Below are positions 16,757-24,797 of a DNA stretch of 30,927 bases, piece after piece. Source of the stretch: a virus; the IMG/VR virus record IMGVR_UViG_3300048672_000207, positions 1-30,927 of that record; one strand, written 5' to 3'. The stretch's first letter is position 1; each line of letters begins with the position of its first letter. The notes under the pieces are model-generated. The model did not search any database and was not told where the DNA came from. It saw only the letters and a program-made list of their open reading frames with translations. A program made the position numbers and the translations under genes.

Positions 16757-18136
16757 ATGAGTTTGCTGACCAAAATGAAAGATGTTAAGGTTGAACCAGC
16801 TTTCATCACCTCTATTGATAAAGTCAAAGGCAGAGTTGGTTTGTTTCTGAAGAACGGTTTGTCTACTACCGGAACTTATCTGTATGACATAAATGATTTG
16901 AGAGTAGGATTATCCGTTATTGTGAGTAAGGTTGATAATTTCTATGTCATTATAAATTTAGTCAATGCTGATTCTGTTAAAAAATCCTTTGCAAAAACAG
17001 CAACTTTTACAATGCCTGATCCTAACTTAGAACCTGTGCCGCCTGTAGAACCTCCAGAACCTCCCATAGATTGTCAATTGGTACTGACTTTTGACGGTAC
17101 CGACGGGGGAACCGATTTTGAAGAAGAACACGGATTACAGCCCATACTACCACTATCCATCATAAACGGTGATCCGATGGCTCTCAGTGAATTTTGTGCA
17201 ATAGACTATTCCAGATATAACTCTTCCCCGTCTTCTCTGAAGATGTTCTATCAGCATCCAGATTGGCGTGATCCAGCTTATACCAGTCCTACTCGTCTAG
17301 CTTATGATATTGGAGTAAGATTAGGGGATTTTACAGGAACCTTCTATTTTTCTATAGACCAATTTGATCCTGGCAACCATCCTATTGATTTTCTTCTGCG
17401 TAGTAATGATGGAACTGCTTATATAGAAACAGGTTTTTACAAGAATGGTAGTACCATAATAATGTATTGGTACTGTAACGATTTCGATGGTACTTACATA
17501 GGAGGTGATGAAGTAAATGTTACCTCTAGTTTCTTAATGACATCTTGGAATAAACTAGAATGGATTGTTGTCGGAAAGAATTGGACTGTAAAGCTGAATG
17601 ATACTGTAGTTCTTTCTGTAGACGGAATAAGTTATAATCCATTCTTAGATGCTACAATAATGGAATTTTCTAATTGGTCTGAAACAGAAGGAACTGATTT
17701 CTGGCTAGATACTGCAAGTATCTGTGGTGATCCTTATGTTCCCTCTAGTTTGGACATACAAGTAATAGCTGGTCATGTTTTAACTCCTGATGAAGTAACT
17801 TTTTCATTTTATGCAAAAATAGGAGATGTATTTATAAATCAATCGTTTACTTCCACTTACTCAGACGGATACCACCACATTGTTTTTGAAAGTCAGATAC
17901 CCGAATTTTATTTAAATTTAAATGTCGATCCTTTTAACGAACCAGGATATCCTATAATTGAATATGAGATGTATCCAGTTTCTGGGTGGATAACTAATTG
18001 GCATTGGTATGTTCCTGAGCAATATAGGATTTCTGAAGAAGGAACATTTCCTTCTTCTAGTGCAATGGCAGCTTCTGGTAGCTATGTTATTAATGTTCCA
18101 GGAGAGATTAGAACTGATTACTTTTATTCAACATAA
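16757..18136 (+). CDS. Tail protein with OB-like N-domain and lectin-like domain
   Basis: 459 residues, ATG at 16757 after AAGGAGTAG (16745-16753). Residues ~10-75 form an OB-fold-like barrel (FITSIDKVKGRVGLFLKNGL, VGLSVIVSKVDNFYVIINLV). A Pro-rich hinge at ~88-105 (PNLEPVPPVEPPEPP) leads to a concanavalin A/LamG-like beta-sandwich at ~105-335, with SSLKMFYQHP, GTFYFSIDQFD, and NKLEWIVVGKNWTVKLNDTV as typical strands. A further beta domain follows (~340-459). Hinge plus lectin-like fold suggests carbohydrate recognition on the host surface. The lectin call is from strand pattern only and no sugar ligand can be predicted. Confidence 0.55.
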   Translation: MSLLTKMKDVKVEPAFITSIDKVKGRVGLFLKNGLSTTGTYLYDINDLRVGLSVIVSKVDNFYVIINLVNADSVKKSFAKTATFTMPDPNLEPVPPVEPPEPPIDCQLVLTFDGTDGGTDFEEEHGLQPILPLSIINGDPMALSEFCAIDYSRYNSSPSSLKMFYQHPDWRDPAYTSPTRLAYDIGVRLGDFTGTFYFSIDQFDPGNHPIDFLLRSNDGTAYIETGFYKNGSTIIMYWYCNDFDGTYIGGDEVNVTSSFLMTSWNKLEWIVVGKNWTVKLNDTVVLSVDGISYNPFLDATIMEFSNWSETEGTDFWLDTASICGDPYVPSSLDIQVIAGHVLTPDEVTFSFYAKIGDVFINQSFTSTYSDGYHHIVFESQIPEFYLNLNVDPFNEPGYPIIEYEMYPVSGWITNWHWYVPEQYRISEEGTFPSSSAMAASGSYVINVPGEIRTDYFYST

Positions 18137-18331
18137 ATGAACCAACTTGACTACATGAAAGCGTTAGGGATTGAGGGAATGAAGTTCTCTCCCGGAGCAA
18201 AAAGAAAGACAGAGGATAACTGTCCTCTTTGCGGTAAAGAAATGAAAATTTACACAAGATCATGTGGAAGACTCGGATATAAAGCGTGTATATGTGGTCA
18301 TTATGAAAGGATTGTCTTGACTTCCAAGTAA
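18137..18331 (+). CDS. Small zinc-ribbon protein
   Basis: 64 residues, ATG directly after the preceding TAA, so probably translated by coupling. It carries C29-x2-C32 (NCPLCGKEM), C43 (RSCGR) and C51-x-C53 (ACICGHYE), enough ligands for a zinc ribbon. This is the second small zinc-binding protein within the virion gene cluster. Such ribbons in phage late operons may bind nucleic acid or be structural; nothing here decides. A possible promoter and a change of gene group follow, so this is the last gene of the tail-tip block. Confidence 0.65.
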   Translation: MNQLDYMKALGIEGMKFSPGAKRKTEDNCPLCGKEMKIYTRSCGRLGYKACICGHYERIVLTSK

Positions 18332-18348
18332 AATGGGAGTATGTAGAA

Positions 18349-18363
18349 AGTTTTTTGAAAACT
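18349..18363 (+). other. Weak AT-rich hairpin
   Basis: AGTTTT (18349-18354) can pair with AAAACT (18358-18363) around a TTG loop. It is only 6 bp and mostly A-T, and the next T-run is more than 10 nt away, so it is at best a weak terminator. It lies between the zinc-ribbon gene and the putative promoter. Confidence 0.3.
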
Positions 18364-18365
18364 CC

Positions 18366-18393
18366 TTGCATTTTGTCCTTTTTTGTGTATTAT
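18366..18393 (+). promoter_or_regulatory. Putative sigma-70-type promoter
   Basis: TTGCAT (18366-18371) and TATTAT (18388-18393) are separated by 16 nt, close to consensus TTGACA/TATAAT with accepted spacing. The interval is AT-rich with a T-tract (18379-18384). It lies in the only sizeable non-coding gap (18332-18425) of the late region and about 30 nt before a small ORF heading the fibre cluster. This would let fibre genes be transcribed separately from the tail-tip genes. Confidence 0.55.
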
Positions 18394-18425
18394 AAAAACA
18401 TATAGATTTTATTAGAGGTTATCCC

Positions 18426-18587
18426 ATGTGTGAAGAAAAGATAGATCCTACAGAAGAGGAAAGACTGAAGCTACTGAAGATGGAGAAAGCTTTTCTTTTA
18501 GAGAAGAAAGGAACCTCAGTAAACGGACTAAAACAGATGCAGGAGAGAGCGAAAGAAGGTCTGCTAGAACCAGCAAAGGAGGAATAA
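18426..18587 (+). CDS. Small acidic/charged helical protein (53 aa)
   Basis: ATG at 18426 to TAA 18585-18587, with GAGGTT (18415-18420) six bases upstream of the start. The product is almost entirely charged and helical (PTEEERLKLLKMEKAFLLEK), with repeated Glu/Lys heptad-like spacing, suggesting a short coiled coil. It follows the putative promoter and ends one base before the next gene, whose binding site AAAGGAGGAA lies inside its last codons, so the two are coupled. Function unknown; possibilities include an assembly factor for the fibre downstream. Confidence 0.6.
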   Translation: MCEEKIDPTEEERLKLLKMEKAFLLEKKGTSVNGLKQMQERAKEGLLEPAKEE

Positions 18588-18588
18588 G

Positions 18589-18993
18589 ATGTCCTGTATA
18601 AGAGCCAATGTTCCCATTGAAATTGTAGAGGGAGGGACTTTCGACAAAACCTTCATATGGAAGACCGGAGACCCTGCTACACCTGTAGACTTGACCGGCT
18701 ATACAGCCAACATGCAAGTCCGAGCTAAACTCAAAGACACCACATCTTTGCTGGATGTACCTTTCATAGATGATGATTGGGCGGCAGATGAACTTACTGG
18801 TATCTATATCCCCCTTGCTGTTCCGGGTTCTTACCGAATCTATCTTAAAGACGAAAACACCTTAGGAATGTGTGCCTCTCACAAAGACATTGCTGGCGTG
18901 TATGATCTATTCTTGTATAACGCATCAGGAGAAGCTGTCCTACAACAATACGGGGTGGCTACTATTATTGCGGCGGTGACTAGAAATGAGTGA
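18589..18993 (+). CDS. Ig-like baseplate/fibre-anchor protein (BppU N-domain-like)
   Basis: 134 residues, ATG at 18589 after AAAGGAGGAATAAG. The pattern '[32 protein letters not shown]' is characteristic of a widespread phage beta-sandwich domain like the N-terminus of upper baseplate proteins, followed by strands such as [12 protein letters not shown] and [20 protein letters not shown]. In such phages this domain attaches receptor-binding fibres to the tail tip or is encoded right before the fibre. Here it overlaps the collagen-like fibre gene by 8 nt, which agrees. Domain recognition is fairly good; the anchoring role is inferred. Confidence 0.65.
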   Translation: MSCIRANVPIEIVEGGTFDKTFIWKTGDPATPVDLTGYTANMQVRAKLKDTTSLLDVPFIDDDWAADELTGIYIPLAVPGSYRIYLKDENTLGMCASHKDIAGVYDLFLYNASGEAVLQQYGVATIIAAVTRNE

Positions 18994-21049
18994 TGAAGCC
19001 CAAGTCATTTATACAGACGGTGAGCCTACAGTAATCATATCGGATGTAACTCCATCTACTGTTACATTGATTGAGTCGATTGAGACTGGTCCTCAAGGCA
19101 CACCAGGATGTACCGTTCGTAACGGTACTACAGCTCCCGACGATGCTGACGGTTTAGACGGAGATTTCTACATAGATACTGTTTTGTATAACATCTATGG
19201 TCCTAAGACCGCCGGTAGTTGGGGAAGTCCCACATCTCTTGTCGGTATTCAAGGAATACAGGGTATTCAAGGAATACAGGGTATTCAAGGTATTCAAGGA
19301 TTCTCTGTACTGAATGGGGTAACTGCTCCAGATCCTAGTACAGGAGTGAATGGAGATTTCTATATTGATACTGCCGCCAGTAACATATACGGTCCGAAGA
19401 CTGGTGGAGCTTGGGGAACTGCTACTTCTCTGATAGGTCCCACAGGTCCTCAGGGGATTCAAGGAATACAAGGTCCCCAAGGAGTTCAAGGACCCCAAGG
19501 AGTTCAAGGACCAGAAGGTCCCCAAGGAGTACAGGGAGTAAAAGGGGATGATTCTACAGTTCCTGGTCCCCAAGGTCCGCAAGGAATACAAGGTCCCGAA
19601 GGACCGGAGGGTCCGCAAGGACTTCAAGGATTACCGGGAACAGCTGGTGCAGAAGGACCAGAAGGTCCTCAGGGACCTCAAGGGGTTCAAGGGCTACAAG
19701 GATTACCGGGAACAGCTGGTGCAGAAGGCCCAGAAGGTCCGGAAGGCCCACAGGGACTTCAAGGATTACAAGGACTTCAAGGATTACAAGGACCGGAAGG
19801 GCCTCAGGGGCCGCAGGGAGTCCAAGGACCAGAGGGGCCAGAAGGTCCAGCGGGGACTACAGATCACGGTTTGCTGATTGGTCTTGATGAATACGAAGAT
19901 CATCCACAGTACAAAGTAAAGTGCGGTGTGTCTGCTAGGACAGCCACTCTTTCTTATGCTTCTGGAATGTTCACTGCTACAAAAGTTACCAACTACGATG
20001 TGTGGACAGGTGGTAAAAGATGGCCGATCTCCGATACACGATCAGTAGCCATCCCTAATGATAATACTCTGTACTATGTGTATTTCGATGTAGACGGAGT
20101 AATGAAAGCTTCCACTTCTGTGTGGGACATAACAGGGGATGCCGCTCCATTTGCTATAGTTTACAGACTCAGTTCCTCCGTTGCGGCAATCGGCGATGAA
20201 CGTCATTCCATGAATCGGGACAGACTGTTACATGCTTGGGCTCATGAGACTATTGGGGCAAGATATGATTCTCTGCATGGTGGTCTTACTGGAACATTCG
20301 GAGCCACTACATTCTCTATTACTCAAGGGGATATATGGGACGAAGACTTAGAGCATGAAATTGTCGGTACCCAGACTCAGTGCAGAAGATGGAGCCGTAT
20401 AACAGGCGGGGCGGCAATGACGTTTGTAGACGCGGCTACCACGTTGTACAAGCTGAACGGGAGCAACATTCAGTATGACAATGCTCCGTTAACTGATGCG
20501 GGAAATAACAAGTATGTCTGCCATTATGTGTTTGCTACCAATGACATTACTACTCCGATATACTGTCTAGTTGGTCAGCAAGAGCATTCCACTCTTGCTA
20601 ATGCTCAGAACGAAACGTCCCCGGTGTTTGCTGGGTTGTCCACTGTAGAGTGGAAACTACTTTACAAAGTTATCTACCGCAACACAGGCGGAACTCCGAC
20701 ATACGTTGCAACGATGGACTACAGAACTGTATCCGGTGTTGCAATAACATTCACTCCGACAGCTCATGCAAGTCTCACCGGTCTTGACGCTGACGATCAC
20801 CCACAATACTTGAAAATTGCTGATCACGTTGCAGGTGAGACCGGTGAATTTAACACAGTGTTGAATGGGACTACAGATCCAGACGAGTACGATGGTTCTG
20901 ATGGTGATTTCTACATCAACACAACAACCCATTACATCTTCGGTCCAAGAACTGCAGGAGTGTGGGGGGCGGGAACTTCTCTCGTAGGACCTGCTGGGGA
21001 AGGTACTGGTGGTGGAGATGGTTGGTTAGTTTCTCAGATATTTAATTAG
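18986..21049 (+). CDS. Collagen-like tail fibre
   Basis: 687 residues. Residues 1-40 probably anchor the fibre. A ~43-residue cassette (NGTTAPD.....GDFYIDT....YGPKT.G.WG..TSL) occurs three times: ~44-86, ~108-150 and ~625-667. Gly-x-y repeats fill ~87-106 (GIQ units) and ~152-290 (GPQ, GPE, GLQ, GVQ units), predicting a collagen-type triple helix. After it comes [12 protein letters not shown] (~299-310) and later [10 protein letters not shown], both variants of the 'GL.DDDHPQY' motif common in phage fibres. The remaining C-terminal domain is beta-rich and likely binds the receptor. Fibre identity is secure; the receptor is unknown. Confidence 0.9.
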   Translation: MSDEAQVIYTDGEPTVIISDVTPSTVTLIESIETGPQGTPGCTVRNGTTAPDDADGLDGDFYIDTVLYNIYGPKTAGSWGSPTSLVGIQGIQGIQGIQGIQGIQGFSVLNGVTAPDPSTGVNGDFYIDTAASNIYGPKTGGAWGTATSLIGPTGPQGIQGIQGPQGVQGPQGVQGPEGPQGVQGVKGDDSTVPGPQGPQGIQGPEGPEGPQGLQGLPGTAGAEGPEGPQGPQGVQGLQGLPGTAGAEGPEGPEGPQGLQGLQGLQGLQGPEGPQGPQGVQGPEGPEGPAGTTDHGLLIGLDEYEDHPQYKVKCGVSARTATLSYASGMFTATKVTNYDVWTGGKRWPISDTRSVAIPNDNTLYYVYFDVDGVMKASTSVWDITGDAAPFAIVYRLSSSVAAIGDERHSMNRDRLLHAWAHETIGARYDSLHGGLTGTFGATTFSITQGDIWDEDLEHEIVGTQTQCRRWSRITGGAAMTFVDAATTLYKLNGSNIQYDNAPLTDAGNNKYVCHYVFATNDITTPIYCLVGQQEHSTLANAQNETSPVFAGLSTVEWKLLYKVIYRNTGGTPTYVATMDYRTVSGVAITFTPTAHASLTGLDADDHPQYLKIADHVAGETGEFNTVLNGTTDPDEYDGSDGDFYINTTTHYIFGPRTAGVWGAGTSLVGPAGEGTGGGDGWLVSQIFN
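19244..19300 (+). repeat. Tandem GIQ-encoding repeat with internal inverted repeats
   Basis: Two perfect 18-nt units GGTATTCAAGGAATACAG (19244-19261, 19262-19279) and a partial third. Each contains GTATTC-AAG-GAATAC, a 6-bp inverted repeat, so the tract is both tandem and palindromic. It encodes GIQGIQ units of the fibre. Confidence 0.9.
19625..19728 (+). repeat. 32-nt direct repeat in the collagen-like region
   Basis: An identical 32-nt segment, beginning CAAGGATTACCGGGAACAGC, occurs at 19625-19656 and 19697-19728. Both encode [11 protein letters not shown] in the same frame, pointing to recent duplication or recombination within the Gly-x-y tract. Confidence 0.9.
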
Positions 21050-21058
21050 GAGGACATC

Positions 21059-21424
21059 ATGGCATCGTCATCAGCTCTTAAAAGAAAACTATCAGGATCG
21101 ACAGATGGAAAGCCGATCAAGATCGCGGCTACAGCCACAGCGGGAACTTTGCTCCACACAGCCGTAGCAGGGCAGACAGCAGGAACCTATGATGAAATCT
21201 GGCTTTGGGCTTATAACAGTGATCTTAATGAAGTTGTTTTGACAATTGAATTTGGTGGGGCTGATGCTCCTGATCAGAACATAAAACTTCCTATTCCAGC
21301 ATTGTCGGGCCTTGTTCCTGTTGTACCGGGACTAATTCTACAGAACGGATTAACTGTGAAAGCGTTTGCTTCCAAAGCAAATGTTATAACACTTAGTGGA
21401 TTTGTCAACGCCATTACTGACTGA
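21059..21424 (+). CDS. Small conserved virion-type protein (121 aa)
   Basis: ATG at 21059 after TAGGAGGACATC. The pattern 'K.IKIAATATAGTLLHTAVAGQTAGTYDEIWLWAYNS....VLTIEFGGADAPDQ.I...IPA.SGL..VVPGLILQNGL.VKAFA..ANVITLSGFVN' is one I recognise from phage genomes as a recurrent small protein of unknown function beside fibre genes. It is a predicted all-beta domain, possibly jelly-roll like, and could decorate the fibre or act as its trimerisation partner. It sits between the collagen-like fibre and the two adhesin paralogs, with 9-nt gaps on both sides. Confidence 0.6.
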   Translation: MASSSALKRKLSGSTDGKPIKIAATATAGTLLHTAVAGQTAGTYDEIWLWAYNSDLNEVVLTIEFGGADAPDQNIKLPIPALSGLVPVVPGLILQNGLTVKAFASKANVITLSGFVNAITD

Positions 21425-21433
21425 GGATAGACT

Positions 21434-23044
21434 ATGCCTTACAAACATTGGAGAATCCCCATTCCGGCAACCAATCAATTACGCATTGATACAGTCGTTG
21501 CCATGATGTACCAGATGGGTTGGGAACTGCATGATCCCGGTGTAAAGGGTACAGCCACATTGACAGTTACCGGTAAGCCTACCAACGGAGAAACACTTAC
21601 GATTGAAGGCAAAAACTATCAGTTTAGACCATCCCCCAGTGTAGAGGGAGAAGTCCTCATAGGGGTTACGGCAGCGGATTGTATGGCAAATCTTAGCAAT
21701 GCTATAAATCATCTAGGCAACCCCGGTACTGATTATGTTTGTGCGGCCGCCGACCCATATGTAACGGCTACTTACGATGCAACCCATGTTTATGTGGAGT
21801 GTAGGCGTGTAGGAGATGTATGCAGAGGAATCTCCTTCGCAAAGACTTATGCTCTTGCTTCGGTAAGCGGATCTGCACTTGCCGGTGGTACACCTATAGT
21901 TTTGAAGAGCAACGGAGAAAAAGGAAATCGTCCTTATGGATATGTAGCGTTTGATCCAGAGTATTCAAGTGACAATTATTTTTTTATTAGGGTCTGCTTG
22001 TATTGGGATCTGGCTACTCATGTTGGATCGTGTTTTGCCTACGGTAGTGATGGAAATAACTACAGTTATTTTAGTCCTACAGAATTTTTTACAGTATGCG
22101 GAAGCAAAGACCTGGTCCTCTTTCATAGCGTTTTAACTGGAATTTCTTACTCAGGAAGGAAATTATTTGGGCACTTCCCAGCCAGAGAAGATTGGGTAAC
22201 AAGAACAACAGCTGGCATCACTGCTGGTAGAAGGGTGTCTGTAGCCGTTCAATCAGCTATAAGGTTAGCCTCTGGAATGGTTGTAACTATTGTTGGTTTA
22301 TCTGAGGGGAGGGATAAATTAATCATTGCTAGTGTTACGGATGATACCCATATTGTTATCGAGGACCTTCCTAGAGATTACACGGCAGGTGCCTATATTG
22401 GAACTCCTGCTATGAATTTTGGATGCAATTTTTCATCCGATAGTTATAATTGGTATGAAGTAGCTAATCCTAGTCATGTAGGGTTGGTTGCGGGGACATC
22501 TCTGATCAAGTCTACCGTATCCGCTTTTGGTCTTTCAGAGCTTGGACACGGAGACCCTGATGATTTTACTTGGAGATATAAGCTACAACCTATTCATACT
22601 GGTAGTGATTCTTCAAATCCATCATTGATATCCTTACAGACTGATGGTAATTTTGGAGCTATGGAGGGTTGCGTTGCAGGCGATATTCTGTTTATAAATA
22701 AAGATAGAAGTGAGCCAGAGGCTGGAACGATTAGTTCTTCTACTCCTACAACCCTTACGGATTCGACTAAAAACTGGATTGTAAACTCTCTTGCAGGTAA
22801 AAACATCGGTATTGTCAACGGGCCTTACTCAACGGTTGTGCGGAAAATAATCAGTAATACGGCAACAGTAATAACGGTGGATTGTGATTGGAAACTTGTC
22901 CAACTTCCACTTCCTAGTGACTACCCCGCTCCGGGATGGAGCTATCGGATTGCAGACTGGACGTGGAGAGCGATGGAGGTTCAGAATATAACATATTACG
23001 GACACTTTTGCTATAGAGAAATAGATTTTACTTTCACTTTATGA
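21434..23044 (+). CDS. Adhesin-like tail protein, paralog 1 (intact)
   Basis: 536 residues, ATG at 21434 after GAGGATAG (21424-21431). The N-terminus (YKHWRIPIPATNQLRIDTVV) is followed by a phage repeat-type domain at ~40-105 (TLTVTGKPTNGETLTIEGKN, GEVLIGVTAADCMANLSNAI). Next come a beta-rich middle with RPYGYVAFDPE and YGSKD/CGSKDLVLF-type segments, a 'GM.VTIVGLSEGRD' strand, and a C-domain with SSSTPTTLTDSTKNWIVNSL, YRIADWTWRAMEV and a terminal REIDFTFTL. It is collinear with the next gene along its whole length. Likely a receptor-binding or fibre-tip protein, by position and by the presence of a diverged second copy. Confidence 0.6.
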   Translation: MPYKHWRIPIPATNQLRIDTVVAMMYQMGWELHDPGVKGTATLTVTGKPTNGETLTIEGKNYQFRPSPSVEGEVLIGVTAADCMANLSNAINHLGNPGTDYVCAAADPYVTATYDATHVYVECRRVGDVCRGISFAKTYALASVSGSALAGGTPIVLKSNGEKGNRPYGYVAFDPEYSSDNYFFIRVCLYWDLATHVGSCFAYGSDGNNYSYFSPTEFFTVCGSKDLVLFHSVLTGISYSGRKLFGHFPAREDWVTRTTAGITAGRRVSVAVQSAIRLASGMVVTIVGLSEGRDKLIIASVTDDTHIVIEDLPRDYTAGAYIGTPAMNFGCNFSSDSYNWYEVANPSHVGLVAGTSLIKSTVSAFGLSELGHGDPDDFTWRYKLQPIHTGSDSSNPSLISLQTDGNFGAMEGCVAGDILFINKDRSEPEAGTISSSTPTTLTDSTKNWIVNSLAGKNIGIVNGPYSTVVRKIISNTATVITVDCDWKLVQLPLPSDYPAPGWSYRIADWTWRAMEVQNITYYGHFCYREIDFTFTL

Positions 23045-23055
23045 AAGGATAAGCC

Positions 23056-24120
23056 ATGTCATACAAAGGGTATAGATTTCCATTTGTTTCTATTGCTGAC
23101 AGCACTGCTAAACTCAGATCAGCTTTACTTGCGATGGGATGGGAAGAGCATGATGCTGGTGTAAAAGCAACGCAGACATTTACGGTGACGGGTCAGCCTG
23201 CTAACGGGGAAACAGTAACGGTAGCTAGTAAGACTTACACTTTCAGAACAACCCTTACACCTACTGAAGGGGAAGTTCTTCGAGGAGCAACTGCGGCAGC
23301 CGCATTAGATAATCTGAAGGCCGCCATCAATCATACAGGCACCCCTGATACGGATTATAAATGTGCCGTTGCACATACCTTAGTATCGGCTACGACAAAC
23401 ACGGATACCACTCAGGTAGTGGAAGCGTTAAAGGTCGGTGTTGTTGGTCATTATGCAACGACAGACACCTGTGCTAATGGAAGCTGGGGTGCTGGTGCCA
23501 TGGCTGGCGGAAAACCGTTTGTCATGAAAAGCAATTCAGAGAGTGCAGATAGGCCATACGGATATGTTTCGTTAGATGAACACGGTTCATATATAATTGT
23601 AAAAGCTTTCCTGTATTATGATGCTGCGGCTCATGCAGGTACGCTTCCGGCGTATTTTAGTACGTCTTATTATACTTGGACTCCGTCTACGATTGTTGGA
23701 ATTTACGGAAGCAAGGATCTTGTCTTGTTGGTAGGAACGACAGGGGCCGGAGCTATTGCAGACAGACACTGGTTTGGTCATGTCCCCTCATACTTAAACG
23801 ATCTAGTGACAAACTCGACCGATGCAGTTACGAGCGGATCGAATAAGTCTATTCCAGTAACTTCGTCCGCAGGCTTTGGGGTAGGAATGTACGGTACGAT
23901 AGTAGGCGTAACGGAAGGACGTGATCCGATTTACATCGAAGCCATTCCCGACGCTACGCATATACAGGTCACCACGCTTGCAAGAAATTATGCTTCGGGG
24001 GCATTTATCGGAACGCCAGCAATGATGTTTGGGGCAAGTGGTGGATCCTCAAATGTTAACAGTTTTTATGAAGTAGCAGCGTGGAATGCAGCCGGAACAA
24101 CAGACTTCTCAAGATCCTGA
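23056..24120 (+). CDS. Adhesin-like tail protein, paralog 2, N-terminal part
   Basis: 354 residues, ATG at 23056 after AAAGGATAAG (23044-23053). It aligns by eye with the preceding protein throughout: MSYKGYRFPF, then TVTGQPANGETVTVASKTYT, EGEVLRGATAAAALDNLKAA, RPYGYVSLDE, YGSKDLVLL, GTIVGVTEGRDPIYIEAIPD, GAFIGTPAMMFGASGG and SFYEVAAWN. It then meets a TGA at 24118-24120 where paralog 1 continues. The missing C-domain is found in the +1 frame directly downstream. So this is the front part of a gene broken, or shifted, between 24077 and 24120. Confidence 0.65.
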   Translation: MSYKGYRFPFVSIADSTAKLRSALLAMGWEEHDAGVKATQTFTVTGQPANGETVTVASKTYTFRTTLTPTEGEVLRGATAAAALDNLKAAINHTGTPDTDYKCAVAHTLVSATTNTDTTQVVEALKVGVVGHYATTDTCANGSWGAGAMAGGKPFVMKSNSESADRPYGYVSLDEHGSYIIVKAFLYYDAAAHAGTLPAYFSTSYYTWTPSTIVGIYGSKDLVLLVGTTGAGAIADRHWFGHVPSYLNDLVTNSTDAVTSGSNKSIPVTSSAGFGVGMYGTIVGVTEGRDPIYIEAIPDATHIQVTTLARNYASGAFIGTPAMMFGASGGSSNVNSFYEVAAWNAAGTTDFSRS

Positions 24121-24559
24121 TGCCTTTTCCCAGAAGTACACATTGACCCCATGGATATTCAAATCCCAGGGAGCAGCTTACGGATATTGTGCGGCGAATA
24201 TTCTTGGAGTTGAGGGAGTGTCTGGCGGTGAAGTTTTGGGTTGTAATACTGATAAGTCAATACCGGAAACTGGAACCACTTCCTCAGCAACTCCGACTAC
24301 CTTGGTAGATTCTGGAAAATCATGGACTCCGGATGCTCTTATAGGCAAATATATAATCATTACAGACGGGACAGGGGTTGGACAAGTTCGGAAGATTCTT
24401 GATAACGATGGTACGAGCGTTACGGTAGATGCGTGGGCAACCGAGCCAGCAGCTCCTGCTCCTTACAGAATTGCAGATAAAGCGTATCGGGTTGTGTCTG
24501 ATGCTATCTTTACAGCAACTAATCATACGGTTGCTCTTGAAACTGATTTTACAATTTAA
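24086..24559 (+). CDS. Adhesin-like tail protein, paralog 2, C-terminal part in +1 frame
   Basis: Open from just after a TAG at 24074-24076 to 24559; the first ATG, 24086, has no good binding site. The product matches the C-domain of paralog 1: DPDAFSQKYTLTPW against DPDDFTWRYKLQPI, SSATPTTLVDSGKSWTPDAL against SSSTPTTLTDSTKNWIVNSL, and PYRIADKAYRV against SYRIADWTWRA. It is therefore the tail of the same ancestral protein and not an independent gene. The shift could be a real inactivating or switching mutation, a +1 recoding event, or a base-calling error. Confidence 0.6.
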   Translation: MQPEQQTSQDPDAFSQKYTLTPWIFKSQGAAYGYCAANILGVEGVSGGEVLGCNTDKSIPETGTTSSATPTTLVDSGKSWTPDALIGKYIIITDGTGVGQVRKILDNDGTSVTVDAWATEPAAPAPYRIADKAYRVVSDAIFTATNHTVALETDFTI

Positions 24560-24573
24560 TAAGGAAGGAAGAA

Positions 24574-24777
24574 ATGGCTAATATCTACAGAGAGGCGGAT
24601 GACCAAGGTGCTTGTGCCGGTTTTCAAGGGGCTAATTGGGTACAAAATGTGCAGTCTCCTACCGGATGGACTCAGTATACCATTGTTAGGATTGGTGAGT
24701 TTCTTAAACAACCAGAGTTTCCTGTGACAAAAGAACCGTCGTTACTTATCCCGCGAGGAGTTAGAAGAGGGTTTTAA
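24574..24777 (+). CDS. Small hypothetical protein (67 aa)
   Basis: ATG at 24574 with AAGGAAGGAAG (24561-24571), a strong binding site. The sequence (MANIYREADDQGACAGFQGA, then NWVQNVQSPTGWTQYTIVRI, ending LLIPRGVRRGF) is unlike a membrane protein and has no recognised domain. It is the last gene of the fibre cluster, 20 nt before the lysis module. It may be a small fibre-tip or attachment factor, but this is only positional. Confidence 0.6.
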   Translation: MANIYREADDQGACAGFQGANWVQNVQSPTGWTQYTIVRIGEFLKQPEFPVTKEPSLLIPRGVRRGF

Positions 24778-24797
24778 CATAAGATTAAGGAGTAGCA

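Noticed and set aside
18366-18396. Alternative -10 box TATAAA at 18391-18396
   Set aside because: Spacing to TTGCAT would be 19 nt, less favourable than 16 nt for TATTAT.
19244-19300. CRISPR-like array
   Set aside because: Repeats are directly adjacent without spacers and lie in frame in the fibre gene.
19154-19627. Minus-strand ORF of 157 residues opposite the fibre gene
   Set aside because: Its Ser/Leu/Thr-rich repeats mirror the collagen-like repeats on the + strand; no binding site.
19548-19877. + strand ORF in an alternative frame of the collagen region
   Set aside because: Repetitive KDYK/QKVR-type sequence is a frame-shifted reading of Gly-x-y codons.
24110-24122. Programmed +1 frameshift at TCC-TGA, by analogy with known +1 sites
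   Set aside because: Shifting from UCC to CCU would need poor re-pairing by the Ser tRNA, and no stimulatory element was seen; a simple indel is more likely, though not excluded.
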